Of a DNA stretch of 64,000 bases, positions 10,843-19,683 are shown in pieces; positions within the stretch are counted from its first letter, which is position 1, and each line of letters opens with the position of its first letter. The notes beneath the pieces are model-generated. The model saw nothing but the letters and a program-made list of their open reading frames with translations, searched no databases and was not told where the DNA came from. A program made the translations under genes and the position numbers. The stretch spans positions 1,054,001-1,118,000 of the forward strand of contig NZ_CP045484.1 in NCBI RefSeq assembly GCF_009729055.1, in the 5' to 3' direction. The stretch is from Sulfurisphaera ohwakuensis (GTDB taxonomy: Archaea > Thermoproteota > Thermoprotei_A > Sulfolobales > Sulfolobaceae).

Positions 10843-11769
10843 TTAACCTCTACCCAATATTACACTCTTTACTTCAAACTTCTTTATGTATGCTCTTCCA
10901 AAACCCTTAGATTCTTTCTTAACTACTATTAGTGCGTAATTTAATATTCCATCTTTATAATTACTTCCCGGATTTACAATTGTTGTATTCCTAATTTTAT
11001 CAATGTTAGGAGATTCATGAATATGTCCATGTAACCCTAATAAGGGTTGATACTTTTCAATAAGCTCTCTAATTGTTTGCGATCCTACATGAATATTCTT
11101 ATTATTTACATTTGCAATATCTAGCTTAGTATTATAAGGTGGTGCATGGAAATTAAATATTGCAAATTCCGGGTTTTCCAATTTTGTTATCTTATCCATT
11201 AGCCTATTATAAAGTGTAGACTCTGGTAATTCCCTATAGGTATTCCAAGGAGTCGGATTTACGTAACCGCTACTTACCATAATTAGATCATTAATTTCAA
11301 TAAGTTCATTTTCAGCAACCTTTATTCCATACCTTTCTAAATAAGAGTCTACTTCTAATGGATCGTCATTACCTGTATTCCAAACTGTTTTAAATTTAGT
11401 ATTCTTAGTTTTTTCCTCAAATATTTTGATCCAAGAGTCTATTTGACCTTGAATGAAGTCTAAGATTTTCTCTCTCCTAAATTGCTGATTAGAATGGAAT
11501 TCATCTAACTCGTCTTTCGATTCGAAAAATAATGGAGCTAAACCAGAGTTTTTATATGCTTTTTCAATTTCATCGAGAGAAACTTCTTTTTCACCTAAAA
11601 AAATAGAATTGCCATTCTTTAAATATAATGCAAAATCCTTAGATACTAGATCTCCACCTAGAATAAGGTAATCTACTGAAAACATTTTGGCGGCATTCAA
11701 AGCTTTCCTAAACACTACCTCAGAACCATGAATATCAGAGACGAACAATATTTTTGTTTCATTTCCCAT
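10843..11769 (-). CDS. Calcineurin-like metallophosphoesterase (paralogue 2)
   Basis: A 308-residue di-metal phosphoesterase with SDIHGS near residue 12, LGGDLVS, NTGNDDP, FNFHAPPYNT and GLHGHIHES motifs, followed by NPGSNYK. It is a clear paralogue of the gene at 1178-2158 but lacks that protein's basic N-terminus. It sits inside the heterocycle catabolic cluster, directly upstream of a hypothetical gene. Whether it acts on a phosphorylated intermediate, a nucleotide or a signalling molecule cannot be decided from sequence. Confidence 0.9.
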   Translation of the reverse strand: MGNETKILFVSDIHGSEVVFRKALNAAKMFSVDYLILGGDLVSKDFALYLKNGNSIFLGEKEVSLDEIEKAYKNSGLAPLFFESKDELDEFHSNQQFRREKILDFIQGQIDSWIKIFEEKTKNTKFKTVWNTGNDDPLEVDSYLERYGIKVAENELIEINDLIMVSSGYVNPTPWNTYRELPESTLYNRLMDKITKLENPEFAIFNFHAPPYNTKLDIANVNNKNIHVGSQTIRELIEKYQPLLGLHGHIHESPNIDKIRNTTIVNPGSNYKDGILNYALIVVKKESKGFGRAYIKKFEVKSVILGRG

Positions 11770-11867
11770 ATCATGGAATGAGAGTAAGTCTATATAAGTT
11801 TAACTTTAGATAAAATGATATTAAATTTAAATTTGTTATACAGTATTTCTCAAGATTTAAATTACAA

Positions 11868-12935
11868 TTATAATGAATTATTTAAGTTATCTCTATACAA
11901 TTCTCTCATTAGATCAAATGGATTTAAATCTAATACTTTCACTTCTACAGTAGATTTAGCAACAATTTTTCCTTTCCTAAAAACTACGTGTCTTGGCATC
12001 ATTGTGAATAAAAGTTCTTTAACATCTTTCAAATCAACTAAGATATAATCTTCGTTTTTATTTCCAAATTCTTTTTCTGCATTAGTAGTTATTAAATCTA
12101 ACCATGAAATATCAAATGTTTTTTCTATATTCATTAGAAGCCATAAGACTTGAAGCATATCACCTACACCAGCTGGATAAAATGGGTTTTGGATATCGTC
12201 ATGACCTAAGCAAACATTTATATTCTCTCTTAGTAACTCTTTTACTCTTGTGACTCCTCTAAACATCGGATAAGAATTACCCCCATTAAGATAAAAGGCT
12301 GTTAATGGTGAGCTAATCACACTTACATTCTTTTCCTTAATCATTCTTATTAACTTTTTAGCATAATTTTCAGAATAAAAATGTAAAGCAGTTAAATGAC
12401 TTAAGGCTAAATGAGTTTTAGTAACTCCTAGCATATACTCACTATGTTTGGTTCTCTCATCATGCTGGTCAATATGAACGTCTATAGGCTTCTGAAGTTT
12501 ATATGCTAATTCAGCTATAAAACCCATATGAAGGTAAGGGTCTTTATCAGCCTCAGGCTTTCCTCCAATTATATCAACCATTGAAGAATATCTTACAAAA
12601 TCTTCTTTTGAACAATTAAATATACCTTGCTCGGGAAATGCTACAATTTGCAAATCAATATATTCTTTCAATTCATCTTTTGCTAAAATAGCAGCTTTCA
12701 CACTATTTTTAGAGCATGTGTCTGCATGGACTCTTATGTGAGTTGTACCATAAAATAGTTCTATTAAAGCTGCTTTCTCAATTCTTTTCTTTATCTCATC
12801 AACTGTCATCTTATCTCTTATTTTGCTCCATATTTCTACAGCTTCTTCTAAACTTTCAGCACCTTCATTACCAATAAAAGCATTTTCTAAATGAGAATGC
12901 ATATCGTAAAAAGCTGGTATTTTTATCAATATCAC
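11868..12935 (-). CDS. Cytosine-deaminase-like amidohydrolase with E-to-Q change
   Basis: A 355-residue amidohydrolase of the cytosine deaminase/AtzC group. Metal ligands line up: H13-x-H15 (DMHSHLEN), H154 (DVHIDQHDE), H180 (ALSHLTALH) and D246 or D247 (LGHDDIQNPFYPAG). In CodA the position after HxD is the catalytic glutamate (HCDE); here it is Gln157. That suggests either another proton donor (E160 is close) or a non-deaminase activity. Members of this group deaminate cytosine, isoguanine or creatinine, or hydrolyse ammelide derivatives. It overlaps the upstream molybdenum hydroxylase gene by 4 nt, so the two are coupled. Confidence 0.85.
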   Translation of the reverse strand: MILIKIPAFYDMHSHLENAFIGNEGAESLEEAVEIWSKIRDKMTVDEIKKRIEKAALIELFYGTTHIRVHADTCSKNSVKAAILAKDELKEYIDLQIVAFPEQGIFNCSKEDFVRYSSMVDIIGGKPEADKDPYLHMGFIAELAYKLQKPIDVHIDQHDERTKHSEYMLGVTKTHLALSHLTALHFYSENYAKKLIRMIKEKNVSVISSPLTAFYLNGGNSYPMFRGVTRVKELLRENINVCLGHDDIQNPFYPAGVGDMLQVLWLLMNIEKTFDISWLDLITTNAEKEFGNKNEDYILVDLKDVKELLFTMMPRHVVFRKGKIVAKSTVEVKVLDLNPFDLMRELYRDNLNNSL

Positions 12936-14845
12936 ACCCTCTTCATAGGTATTTCATAAACTGGAATAAAGTCTGAAATTGCGTTTGCAATAGATGCATA
13001 AGCACCAGAAATGCTGTTTTCTCCAACTCCTCTAAATCCGCCTGGAGTACTTGAAGGTGTATTAAGTAACTCCACTTTAACTCTAGGAGCCTCTTTCGCT
13101 GTTGGTATTAGATAATTATAAGGTTCATTAACATTCTCGTAAAGAACCCCACCTAATGCTTGAACTATTCCTCCAATTAATTGTCCTTTGACCTTATCCA
13201 CATCTGCAGGAACTCCTATATCAATAATTATATAATTCTCTCTTAAGTAGAAATTTGTACCGTCATACTCAACTACGCTTATTTGAGCACTTATTGCACC
13301 TATTGATTCTTCTGGCTCATAACATTTTATTGAGTATAACTCTTTTTCTTCTAACTCCCAAGGTGAATTATTTAATTTTTCTAAAACTCTTTTTATCCCA
13401 CCAAGTTTATCAATCTTCTCTTTTAACTCCCTAGCGGCTAAAAGAGTAGCATTTCCAGCAGTAATTACACTCCTACTGGCCCAACTACCAAAACCATTAA
13501 CATCTTGTGAACCAGTATAAACAACAATTCTATCGTAATCTAATTCCCTCTTCACTATTTCTCTTAAAACATCACTTATTCCTTGACCCATGTCAACTGT
13601 AGTAGTTCTAACCTCAATTATGCCAGTGTCAGTTAACCTTAATGATACACACTCATATCCCCCAACAAATGATTTTTCCTCGCCTATCAAAACTTTAGAT
13701 GTAGGTGAGGCGTAATGAAGGTAAAGCGAAATTCCTATACCAACCTTATATTTTTCTCTATATTCATTATATTTCTCTCTTAATCTCTTTAGTACCATTT
13801 TTACATCTCCTATATCATTATTGATTTTTCCTAAATTTCTCTCTCTAATACTGATAGGGTCAATTTTTACCCTTCTACTAACTTCATCCATAATTCGTTC
13901 TATAACAAAGAACGCTTCTGGTCTACCAAAACCTCTGAAAGCCCCTTGTGGCGGACTATTAGAGGCAACGACTTTTACGTTAGTTTTTATTTTTATATCA
14001 TACACATTCTTTAAATTCATAAGAGTAACATATAAGGGTGAAATACCAGACCACGGTAAAGGAAAAGCACCCATATCATAAGTTATGTTATCTATAATTC
14101 CCGTTATTTTCCCATTGGTGTTATAATAAACAGTCGCATCATGCTGTTGACCCCTACCTTGTGATGTCATAATATGTTCTGACTTTCTTTCGATCCACTT
14201 CAAGTTTTCCCCAGTCACATAAGATAAAGCTATCACGGCTAATTCTTCCATTACAATATCTTGTTTAGCACCAAAACCTCCACCTACTCTAGGTACTTTA
14301 ATTTCAATTTTTTCCTCAGGTAAATCTAGCATTTCTGAGACTATTTTTCTAACAACTGTTGGTGCTTGTGTTGAAATTCTTATTATTAGTCTTCCATCCT
14401 CATGAGTTACAATTACACCTCTTCCTTCTAAAGGAGCTGGGGATTGTCTATTAAATGTAAGCTTTAACGAGAAAGAATTTTCACCAAATTCATAATCTCC
14501 TTGAGAAAACGTATGTACTACATTATCTGGTTCATAAATCGGACCAGTTAAATCTTCATACTCTACTTCAACTCCCTCTTTTTTATCTTCGGCATCATAC
14601 TCGTCTTCTCCTATAACCATTCCTAACGGTTGACCAATATATAGTGCTCTATCTTTTGCTAAAAGTGGTATTTCTATTTCTTTCAGCTTTCCCTCATTGT
14701 CAAAGATTTTTGGAATAGTGAAATTTATATCCTTCCACGTATAAACCTTTCCCCTAATATTAAATTTAGCATAAGGCTTATTTGATCTTATAAAACTTAC
14801 TACTTTATATTTACCCCTAATATCATCTACGTAATAATATAGCAT
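12932..14845 (-). CDS. Molybdenum hydroxylase large subunit (xanthine dehydrogenase/CoxL type)
   Basis: A 637-residue molybdopterin-binding subunit of the xanthine oxidase family. Signature segments are VPRVGGGFGAKQ, SPPQGAFRGFGRPEA near the cofactor, VDMGQGISDVL, and the active-site glutamate E609 in GGFRGVGENSISG. It is about 100 residues shorter than typical CoxL/XdhB subunits, mainly at the N-terminus and in mid-region loops, but the core motifs are intact. Such enzymes hydroxylate purines, aldehydes or N-heterocycles with water as the oxygen source. The usual [2Fe-2S] and FAD subunit genes are not adjacent, so partners must come from elsewhere. It is coupled to the deaminase-like gene. 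Confidence 0.85.
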   Translation of the reverse strand: MLYYYVDDIRGKYKVVSFIRSNKPYAKFNIRGKVYTWKDINFTIPKIFDNEGKLKEIEIPLLAKDRALYIGQPLGMVIGEDEYDAEDKKEGVEVEYEDLTGPIYEPDNVVHTFSQGDYEFGENSFSLKLTFNRQSPAPLEGRGVIVTHEDGRLIIRISTQAPTVVRKIVSEMLDLPEEKIEIKVPRVGGGFGAKQDIVMEELAVIALSYVTGENLKWIERKSEHIMTSQGRGQQHDATVYYNTNGKITGIIDNITYDMGAFPLPWSGISPLYVTLMNLKNVYDIKIKTNVKVVASNSPPQGAFRGFGRPEAFFVIERIMDEVSRRVKIDPISIRERNLGKINNDIGDVKMVLKRLREKYNEYREKYKVGIGISLYLHYASPTSKVLIGEEKSFVGGYECVSLRLTDTGIIEVRTTTVDMGQGISDVLREIVKRELDYDRIVVYTGSQDVNGFGSWASRSVITAGNATLLAARELKEKIDKLGGIKRVLEKLNNSPWELEEKELYSIKCYEPEESIGAISAQISVVEYDGTNFYLRENYIIIDIGVPADVDKVKGQLIGGIVQALGGVLYENVNEPYNYLIPTAKEAPRVKVELLNTPSSTPGGFRGVGENSISGAYASIANAISDFIPVYEIPMKRV

Positions 14846-14941
14846 TAAATAAAATAAAAGGCAATTATTATTATATCTTTTTCTTATCTTAACTAAATAA
14901 TTTCTGACAAAAGAAAAAAAGAAGGAATTTACTTAATTAAG

Positions 14942-16459
<1,518 letters not shown>

Positions 16460-16567
16460 AATAGAAAATATTTTAGAGTGATTTAAATAGATTTATGTTC
16501 ATTATATAAATTCTATAATCAGATAAAAAAAATAATGTTTATATTACTCCATTAAGATACACTTTAT
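16460..16567. promoter_or_regulatory. Divergent leaderless promoters: permease / hydantoinase
   Basis: On the minus strand ctatttaaatc (about 16480-16490) lies about 26 bp from the permease start at 16459. On the plus strand tgtttatatta (about 16533-16543) lies about 28 bp from the ATG at 16568. The two genes share this short region, so one regulator could control both. Confidence 0.5.
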
Positions 16568-17869
16568 ATGATATTTAAAAACGCTAGAGTAATAACGACT
16601 AAAGGAATTATTGAAACAGATTTTGAGGTTGAAGAAGGAAAAATTAAGAAAATTAAGAAGGATATAGTAGGTGAAGGAAAAGACTTGTCTGGTTATTATG
16701 TATTACCTAGTGTAATTGATGGACATACGCATTTTAACTCAAGATATTTAGGGGGTAAAGAAATAATTCCCACAGCAGATGATTATAAAAGTGGTAGTGA
16801 AATAGCAACAGCTGGCGGAATAACTTCTATAATAAATTTTATTGATCCCTTAAATAAAGAAGTAATAGAGGCAGTTAAAGATGAGATGGAAAAAGCTAAA
16901 AGAACTGCCAGTATTGATTATTCCTTTCATTTAATTATTAAAAGAAAAGATCAGATTAACTATTTACCAGAAGTTATTAAAATGGATGTAAAGAGCATAA
17001 AAATGTTTATGGCATATAAGGGAAGTATGCAAGTTGATGATGAAACAATATATCTTGTAATGAAGAAAGCTAAAGAGTTAGGCGTAACTGTTGCAATACA
17101 TGCTGAGAACGGCGATATTATAGAGGTCTTACAGAATGAATACAAAGATAAGAAAGATGCAATATATCATGCACTTACAAGACCAGTTGAAGTTGAGGAA
17201 GAAGCTGTTAATAGGGCTTCTATGATAGCTTATTTAACTGGTGTTAAAGCCTATATTGTTCATATTTCTTCTCCTACATCTCTAGATATAATATCTTATT
17301 GGAGAAAGAAGGGAGCTAAAATTTTCAGCGAGACTTGTCCACATTACCTTTTATTTGACGATAGTTATTATCTAAGATCAGATGGAAATAGATTTATAAT
17401 GTCACCTCCATTGAGAAGAAAAGAATTAAGAGAAGAACTTGTAAGAAAACTTCACATGGTAGATACTTTAGGAAGTGATTACTCTGGTTTTATGTCTGTT
17501 TATAAGGATAAGGCATTAAGCTACATTGAAGTTCCAAATGGTGTATCTTCAACAGAATTTTTAGTCCCTACAATTATGTCTTTTCTTTTTGACAATTTAA
17601 TAACACCAGAAAAAGTTGCTGAAATAACTTCTTATAACCAGATAAAACTTTATAACTTAAAAGAAAAAGGATTCGACGAAGGAAAAGATGCCGATTTTAC
17701 AGTTATAAAGAGAGAAGAATGGATTGTAAAAGATTGGCACGGTAAGATGGATTACTCAATTTACGAGGGAGTAAAATTCAAAGCAAAAGTTATTCAAACT
17801 TACTTGAGAGGTGAATTAACCTTTGATGAGGATTATAAAGGTAGTAGAGGAAAATTATTGAAAAGATAA
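16568..17869 (+). CDS. D-hydantoinase/dihydropyrimidinase-type amidohydrolase
   Basis: A 433-residue cyclic amidohydrolase with the complete dihydropyrimidinase metal set: H53-x-H55 (DGHTHFNS), carboxylated K145 (SIKMFMAYKG), H178 (AIHAENGD), H232 (VHISSP) and D304 (GSDYSGF). The CPHYL segment near 257-261 is also typical of the family. It should hydrolyse hydantoin-like or dihydropyrimidine rings to N-carbamoyl amino acids, a natural feed for the nitrilase-type amidase at 7891-8685. It is expressed divergently from a permease. It is only distantly related to the amidohydrolase at 5517-6758, so the two may open different rings. Confidence 0.9.
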   Translation: MIFKNARVITTKGIIETDFEVEEGKIKKIKKDIVGEGKDLSGYYVLPSVIDGHTHFNSRYLGGKEIIPTADDYKSGSEIATAGGITSIINFIDPLNKEVIEAVKDEMEKAKRTASIDYSFHLIIKRKDQINYLPEVIKMDVKSIKMFMAYKGSMQVDDETIYLVMKKAKELGVTVAIHAENGDIIEVLQNEYKDKKDAIYHALTRPVEVEEEAVNRASMIAYLTGVKAYIVHISSPTSLDIISYWRKKGAKIFSETCPHYLLFDDSYYLRSDGNRFIMSPPLRRKELREELVRKLHMVDTLGSDYSGFMSVYKDKALSYIEVPNGVSSTEFLVPTIMSFLFDNLITPEKVAEITSYNQIKLYNLKEKGFDEGKDADFTVIKREEWIVKDWHGKMDYSIYEGVKFKAKVIQTYLRGELTFDEDYKGSRGKLLKR

Positions 17870-18071
17870 ACAGTGTAGTTTTTTATAATGATAGTTTTTG
17901 ATGTTAAAATAAAATCTATTCAGTAGGTTATAGCTATCTATGAATATTTTTTAATTTGATGGTTTAATTTAATGAAAGCTAATTATAAGAATTTTTCTTA
18001 GCAATATTACGATGACAATTAGGTCGTTATTTATCATATTAATAAGTAAATGAAAAACAATTAGAATAAAA

Positions 18072-18152
18072 GAGATAAAAAATAAACATCTTTCATGATC
18101 TCCATTTACATCCACTATCAGATGCCGTAGAACTTAATATTGAAGAACTATC
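18072..18152 (-). pseudogene. Decayed copy of the Ser/Met-rich peptide gene 3' end
   Basis: This stretch aligns base by base with the 3' end of the gene at 22954-23211, including the shared flank (taaa-atctttcatgat) and the tccgtagaactt-like Ser codons. The minus-strand reading from the TGA at 18093 keeps several Ser codons but soon meets stops, and no N-terminal half remains. It is therefore a relic of a duplicated gene lying 4.9 kb from the intact copy. The rest of 17870-18566 holds no gene I can support. A short GC-richer piece at about 18230-18290 may be another relic. Confidence 0.6.
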
Positions 18153-18416
18153 CCTTTAGATTCTATTAGTGCTGGAATACTTCCTAATTGGAAAAATATG
18201 GTCAAGAGTGAAACTGAAGCATAAGTCTTCGGACAATGGCATGGCTAGCTCTATTGTCAGACCGAACATTGTGAGGAAAAATCCATCTATATAGATCTAC
18301 GGAAGATTTTCTTAATAATTTTTTATATTAGTTGCAAAGAATAAATTAAGGTACCGAAAGTGAACTAATGACTGAAATAACAAGACATATTTCGTATTGT
18401 CGAATGTTATTTTCTC

Positions 18417-18481
18417 TTAGCATTTACTTAATAAATGCTAATTATGCCACAACTAAAGGTATAACTAACGCTATACCTTTA
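18417..18481. repeat. Two adjacent perfect 10-bp hairpins
   Basis: The first hairpin is ttagcattta (18417-18426) with its exact inverse at 18432-18441 and a 5-nt loop. The second is taaaggtata (18454-18463) with its exact inverse at 18472-18481 and an 8-nt loop. The pair lies in a gene-free gap about 85 bp past the stop of the vapC gene. They may be transcript ends, a small structured RNA, or ends of a lost element. Confidence 0.6.
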
Positions 18482-18566
18482 ACAAAGCTTAGTTTTCTGT
18501 CGCAGAGTGCATGAGTCCTAGGATGAAAGATCAGAGCGTAATGATGACAAGTAATTGAATATAGAC

Positions 18567-18953
18567 TCATGAAATCTCAATGAAAATCGACCTCCACAGA
18601 TCTTCTAATTTAATTCTTCTGTAACCAAACTCTTCATATACATGATCAAAGCTTACTATTTCAGTTTCAGAAAATGCAGTGTGGAAAGCATCAAATACTT
18701 CCATACCTTGTGATATAAGAATTGAGGCTCTTAAGATCCTTTCATCAAAGCTTCTAGTAATCTCCATAACAGATGCAGTAATCATAACTGGGTCTAAACC
18801 GAATTTCCTACTTAGTAACATTAGCTCTAAATATGTAGTTAAGGAAGTCGTTATGTTGTCCTTATATTCTCTTAGAACTGCTAAAGCTTTTTCTTTTAAC
18901 CAATCTTTGTTCTTCAGTAATGCAAGGAAGAAGTCAGTATCAGCGTAAACCAA
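18567..18953 (-). CDS. vapC: VapC-type PIN-domain toxin
   Basis: A 128-residue PIN-domain RNase. Acidic metal-binding residues are in the expected order: D5/D7 (YADTDFFLAL), E in TYLELML near residue 43, D in VFDAFHTA near 88 and D in VSFDHVYEEF near 101. The frame starts at TTG (18953), overlapping the vapB stop at 18940-18942 by 14 nt. VapC toxins cleave RNA and are held inactive by VapB. Here the vapB frame upstream is interrupted, so either VapC is tolerated, is inactive, or is controlled by a related antitoxin elsewhere. Confidence 0.85.
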   Translation of the reverse strand: MVYADTDFFLALLKNKDWLKEKALAVLREYKDNITTSLTTYLELMLLSRKFGLDPVMITASVMEITRSFDERILRASILISQGMEVFDAFHTAFSETEIVSFDHVYEEFGYRRIKLEDLWRSIFIEIS

Positions 18954-19177
18954 TTTCCTTCTCAGCCTCTTCCCTAATTATTTTCTTCAACTCCTTAATG
19001 TCAAGGTTGGGCAACTTTTTCCCCTCATCTTCCAATGTCTTAATCGGATCTTTTACCCTAGGGATCAACATTATCCCATAAGGTTAATTCCACAATGTAA
19101 AATTCTTTTGAATCAATCTTTTCCCTAATCTCTTTTGGCAAATAAATTCTCCCCTTATTATCAATCTTAACTATCAT
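18940..19177 (-). pseudogene. vapB: VapB antitoxin (AbrB type) with a +1 frameshift
   Basis: The gene starts at the ATG at 19177 with the AbrB/SpoVT swapped-hairpin sequence MIVKIDNKGRIYLPKEIREK. After FYIVEL one extra A at about 19083-19088 shifts the frame and a TAG follows at 19058. In the neighbouring frame the expected toxin-binding half is readable without stops (PYGIMLIPRVKDPIKTLEDE... to EIGLR) and ends at the TGA at 18940, overlapping vapC. So the only lesion visible is one base. It could be a real mutation, a sequencing error, or be rescued by slippage. Confidence 0.8.
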
Positions 19178-19446
19178 AATTTCAGTATAGTAGGGAAAAA
19201 TCTTTTTTCCCCAAAGATTTTACATCTAAAACCATATGTTTATAAAATAGAGAGAATAAACGAAATAAATATTCGTAACCCCAATTGAGCCTAGATTCCT
19301 TTACAGCTAATAAATAGTGTGCAGAGACAGAGATATGAATCCCCAAGCTCGAAGGCATTCAGTAATAAATCTTTTAGATTATAATGAACATTTACTTTTA
19401 ATTTAACTCTTTATCTATTCAAAACTCTTCAGAGAAAGTTTAATCA

Positions 19447-19525
19447 ATTTTAAAATTAGAATAAAAATATATAATCTTTATATCTTCTCTAATATAAGAT
19501 TTTAAAATTAGAATAAAAATATATA
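19447..19525. repeat. Tandem 27-bp direct repeats carrying TATA-like boxes
   Basis: The same 27 bp (attttaaaattagaataaaa then atatata) occurs at 19447-19473 and 19499-19525, a period of 52 bp. Each copy ends in a TATA-like tract, and the second copy is positioned as the promoter of the peptide gene at 19552. They may be a duplicated promoter or a regulator binding site. The rest of 19178-19446 shows nothing I can support. Confidence 0.8.
19516..19525 (+). promoter_or_regulatory. TATA box of the putative RiPP operon
   Basis: aaaatatata is centred about 30 bp upstream of the ATG at 19552. This spacing predicts a leaderless transcript starting at that ATG and argues against the in-frame ATG at 19540, which lies too close to the TATA box. 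Confidence 0.5.
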
Positions 19526-19551
19526 GTGAAATATCTATTATGGGGACATAC

Positions 19552-19683
19552 ATGAAAAACGAAATTTGCATAGAACAAATTTCAATAATAGCAAGAGAAA
19601 TTTTAGGTAAACAAGAATTAATAAGTTTGCTACCAAGAATAGATCCTACTACCCTCACTATAAATACAAACTCACCAGATTGA
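19552..19683 (+). CDS. Putative RiPP precursor peptide (43 residues)
   Basis: A short ORF starting MKNEICIEQISIIAREILGK and ending TTLTINTNSPD. Its TGA (19681-19683) overlaps the ATG of a radical SAM gene, and a good TATA box sits at leaderless distance. The first half is an amphipathic, leader-like helix. The second half is rich in Thr, Asn, Pro and Asp, like a core peptide. It has a single Cys (residue 5) in the leader half, so it is not an ordinary sactipeptide. I see no homology to a known precursor; the assignment rests on position and size. An in-frame ATG at 19540 would add four residues. Confidence 0.6.
   Translation: MKNEICIEQISIIAREILGKQELISLLPRIDPTTLTINTNSPD

Noticed and set aside
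13821-14081. 86-codon plus-strand frame
   Set aside because: Lies wholly antisense within the molybdenum hydroxylase gene, which has full family motifs.
18679-18948. 89-codon plus-strand frame
   Set aside because: Antisense shadow of vapC; the PIN motifs support the minus strand.
19440-19658. 72-codon minus-strand frame upstream of the radical SAM gene
   Set aside because: It is antisense to the peptide ORF, reads through the promoter repeats, and has no promoter or coding signal of its own.
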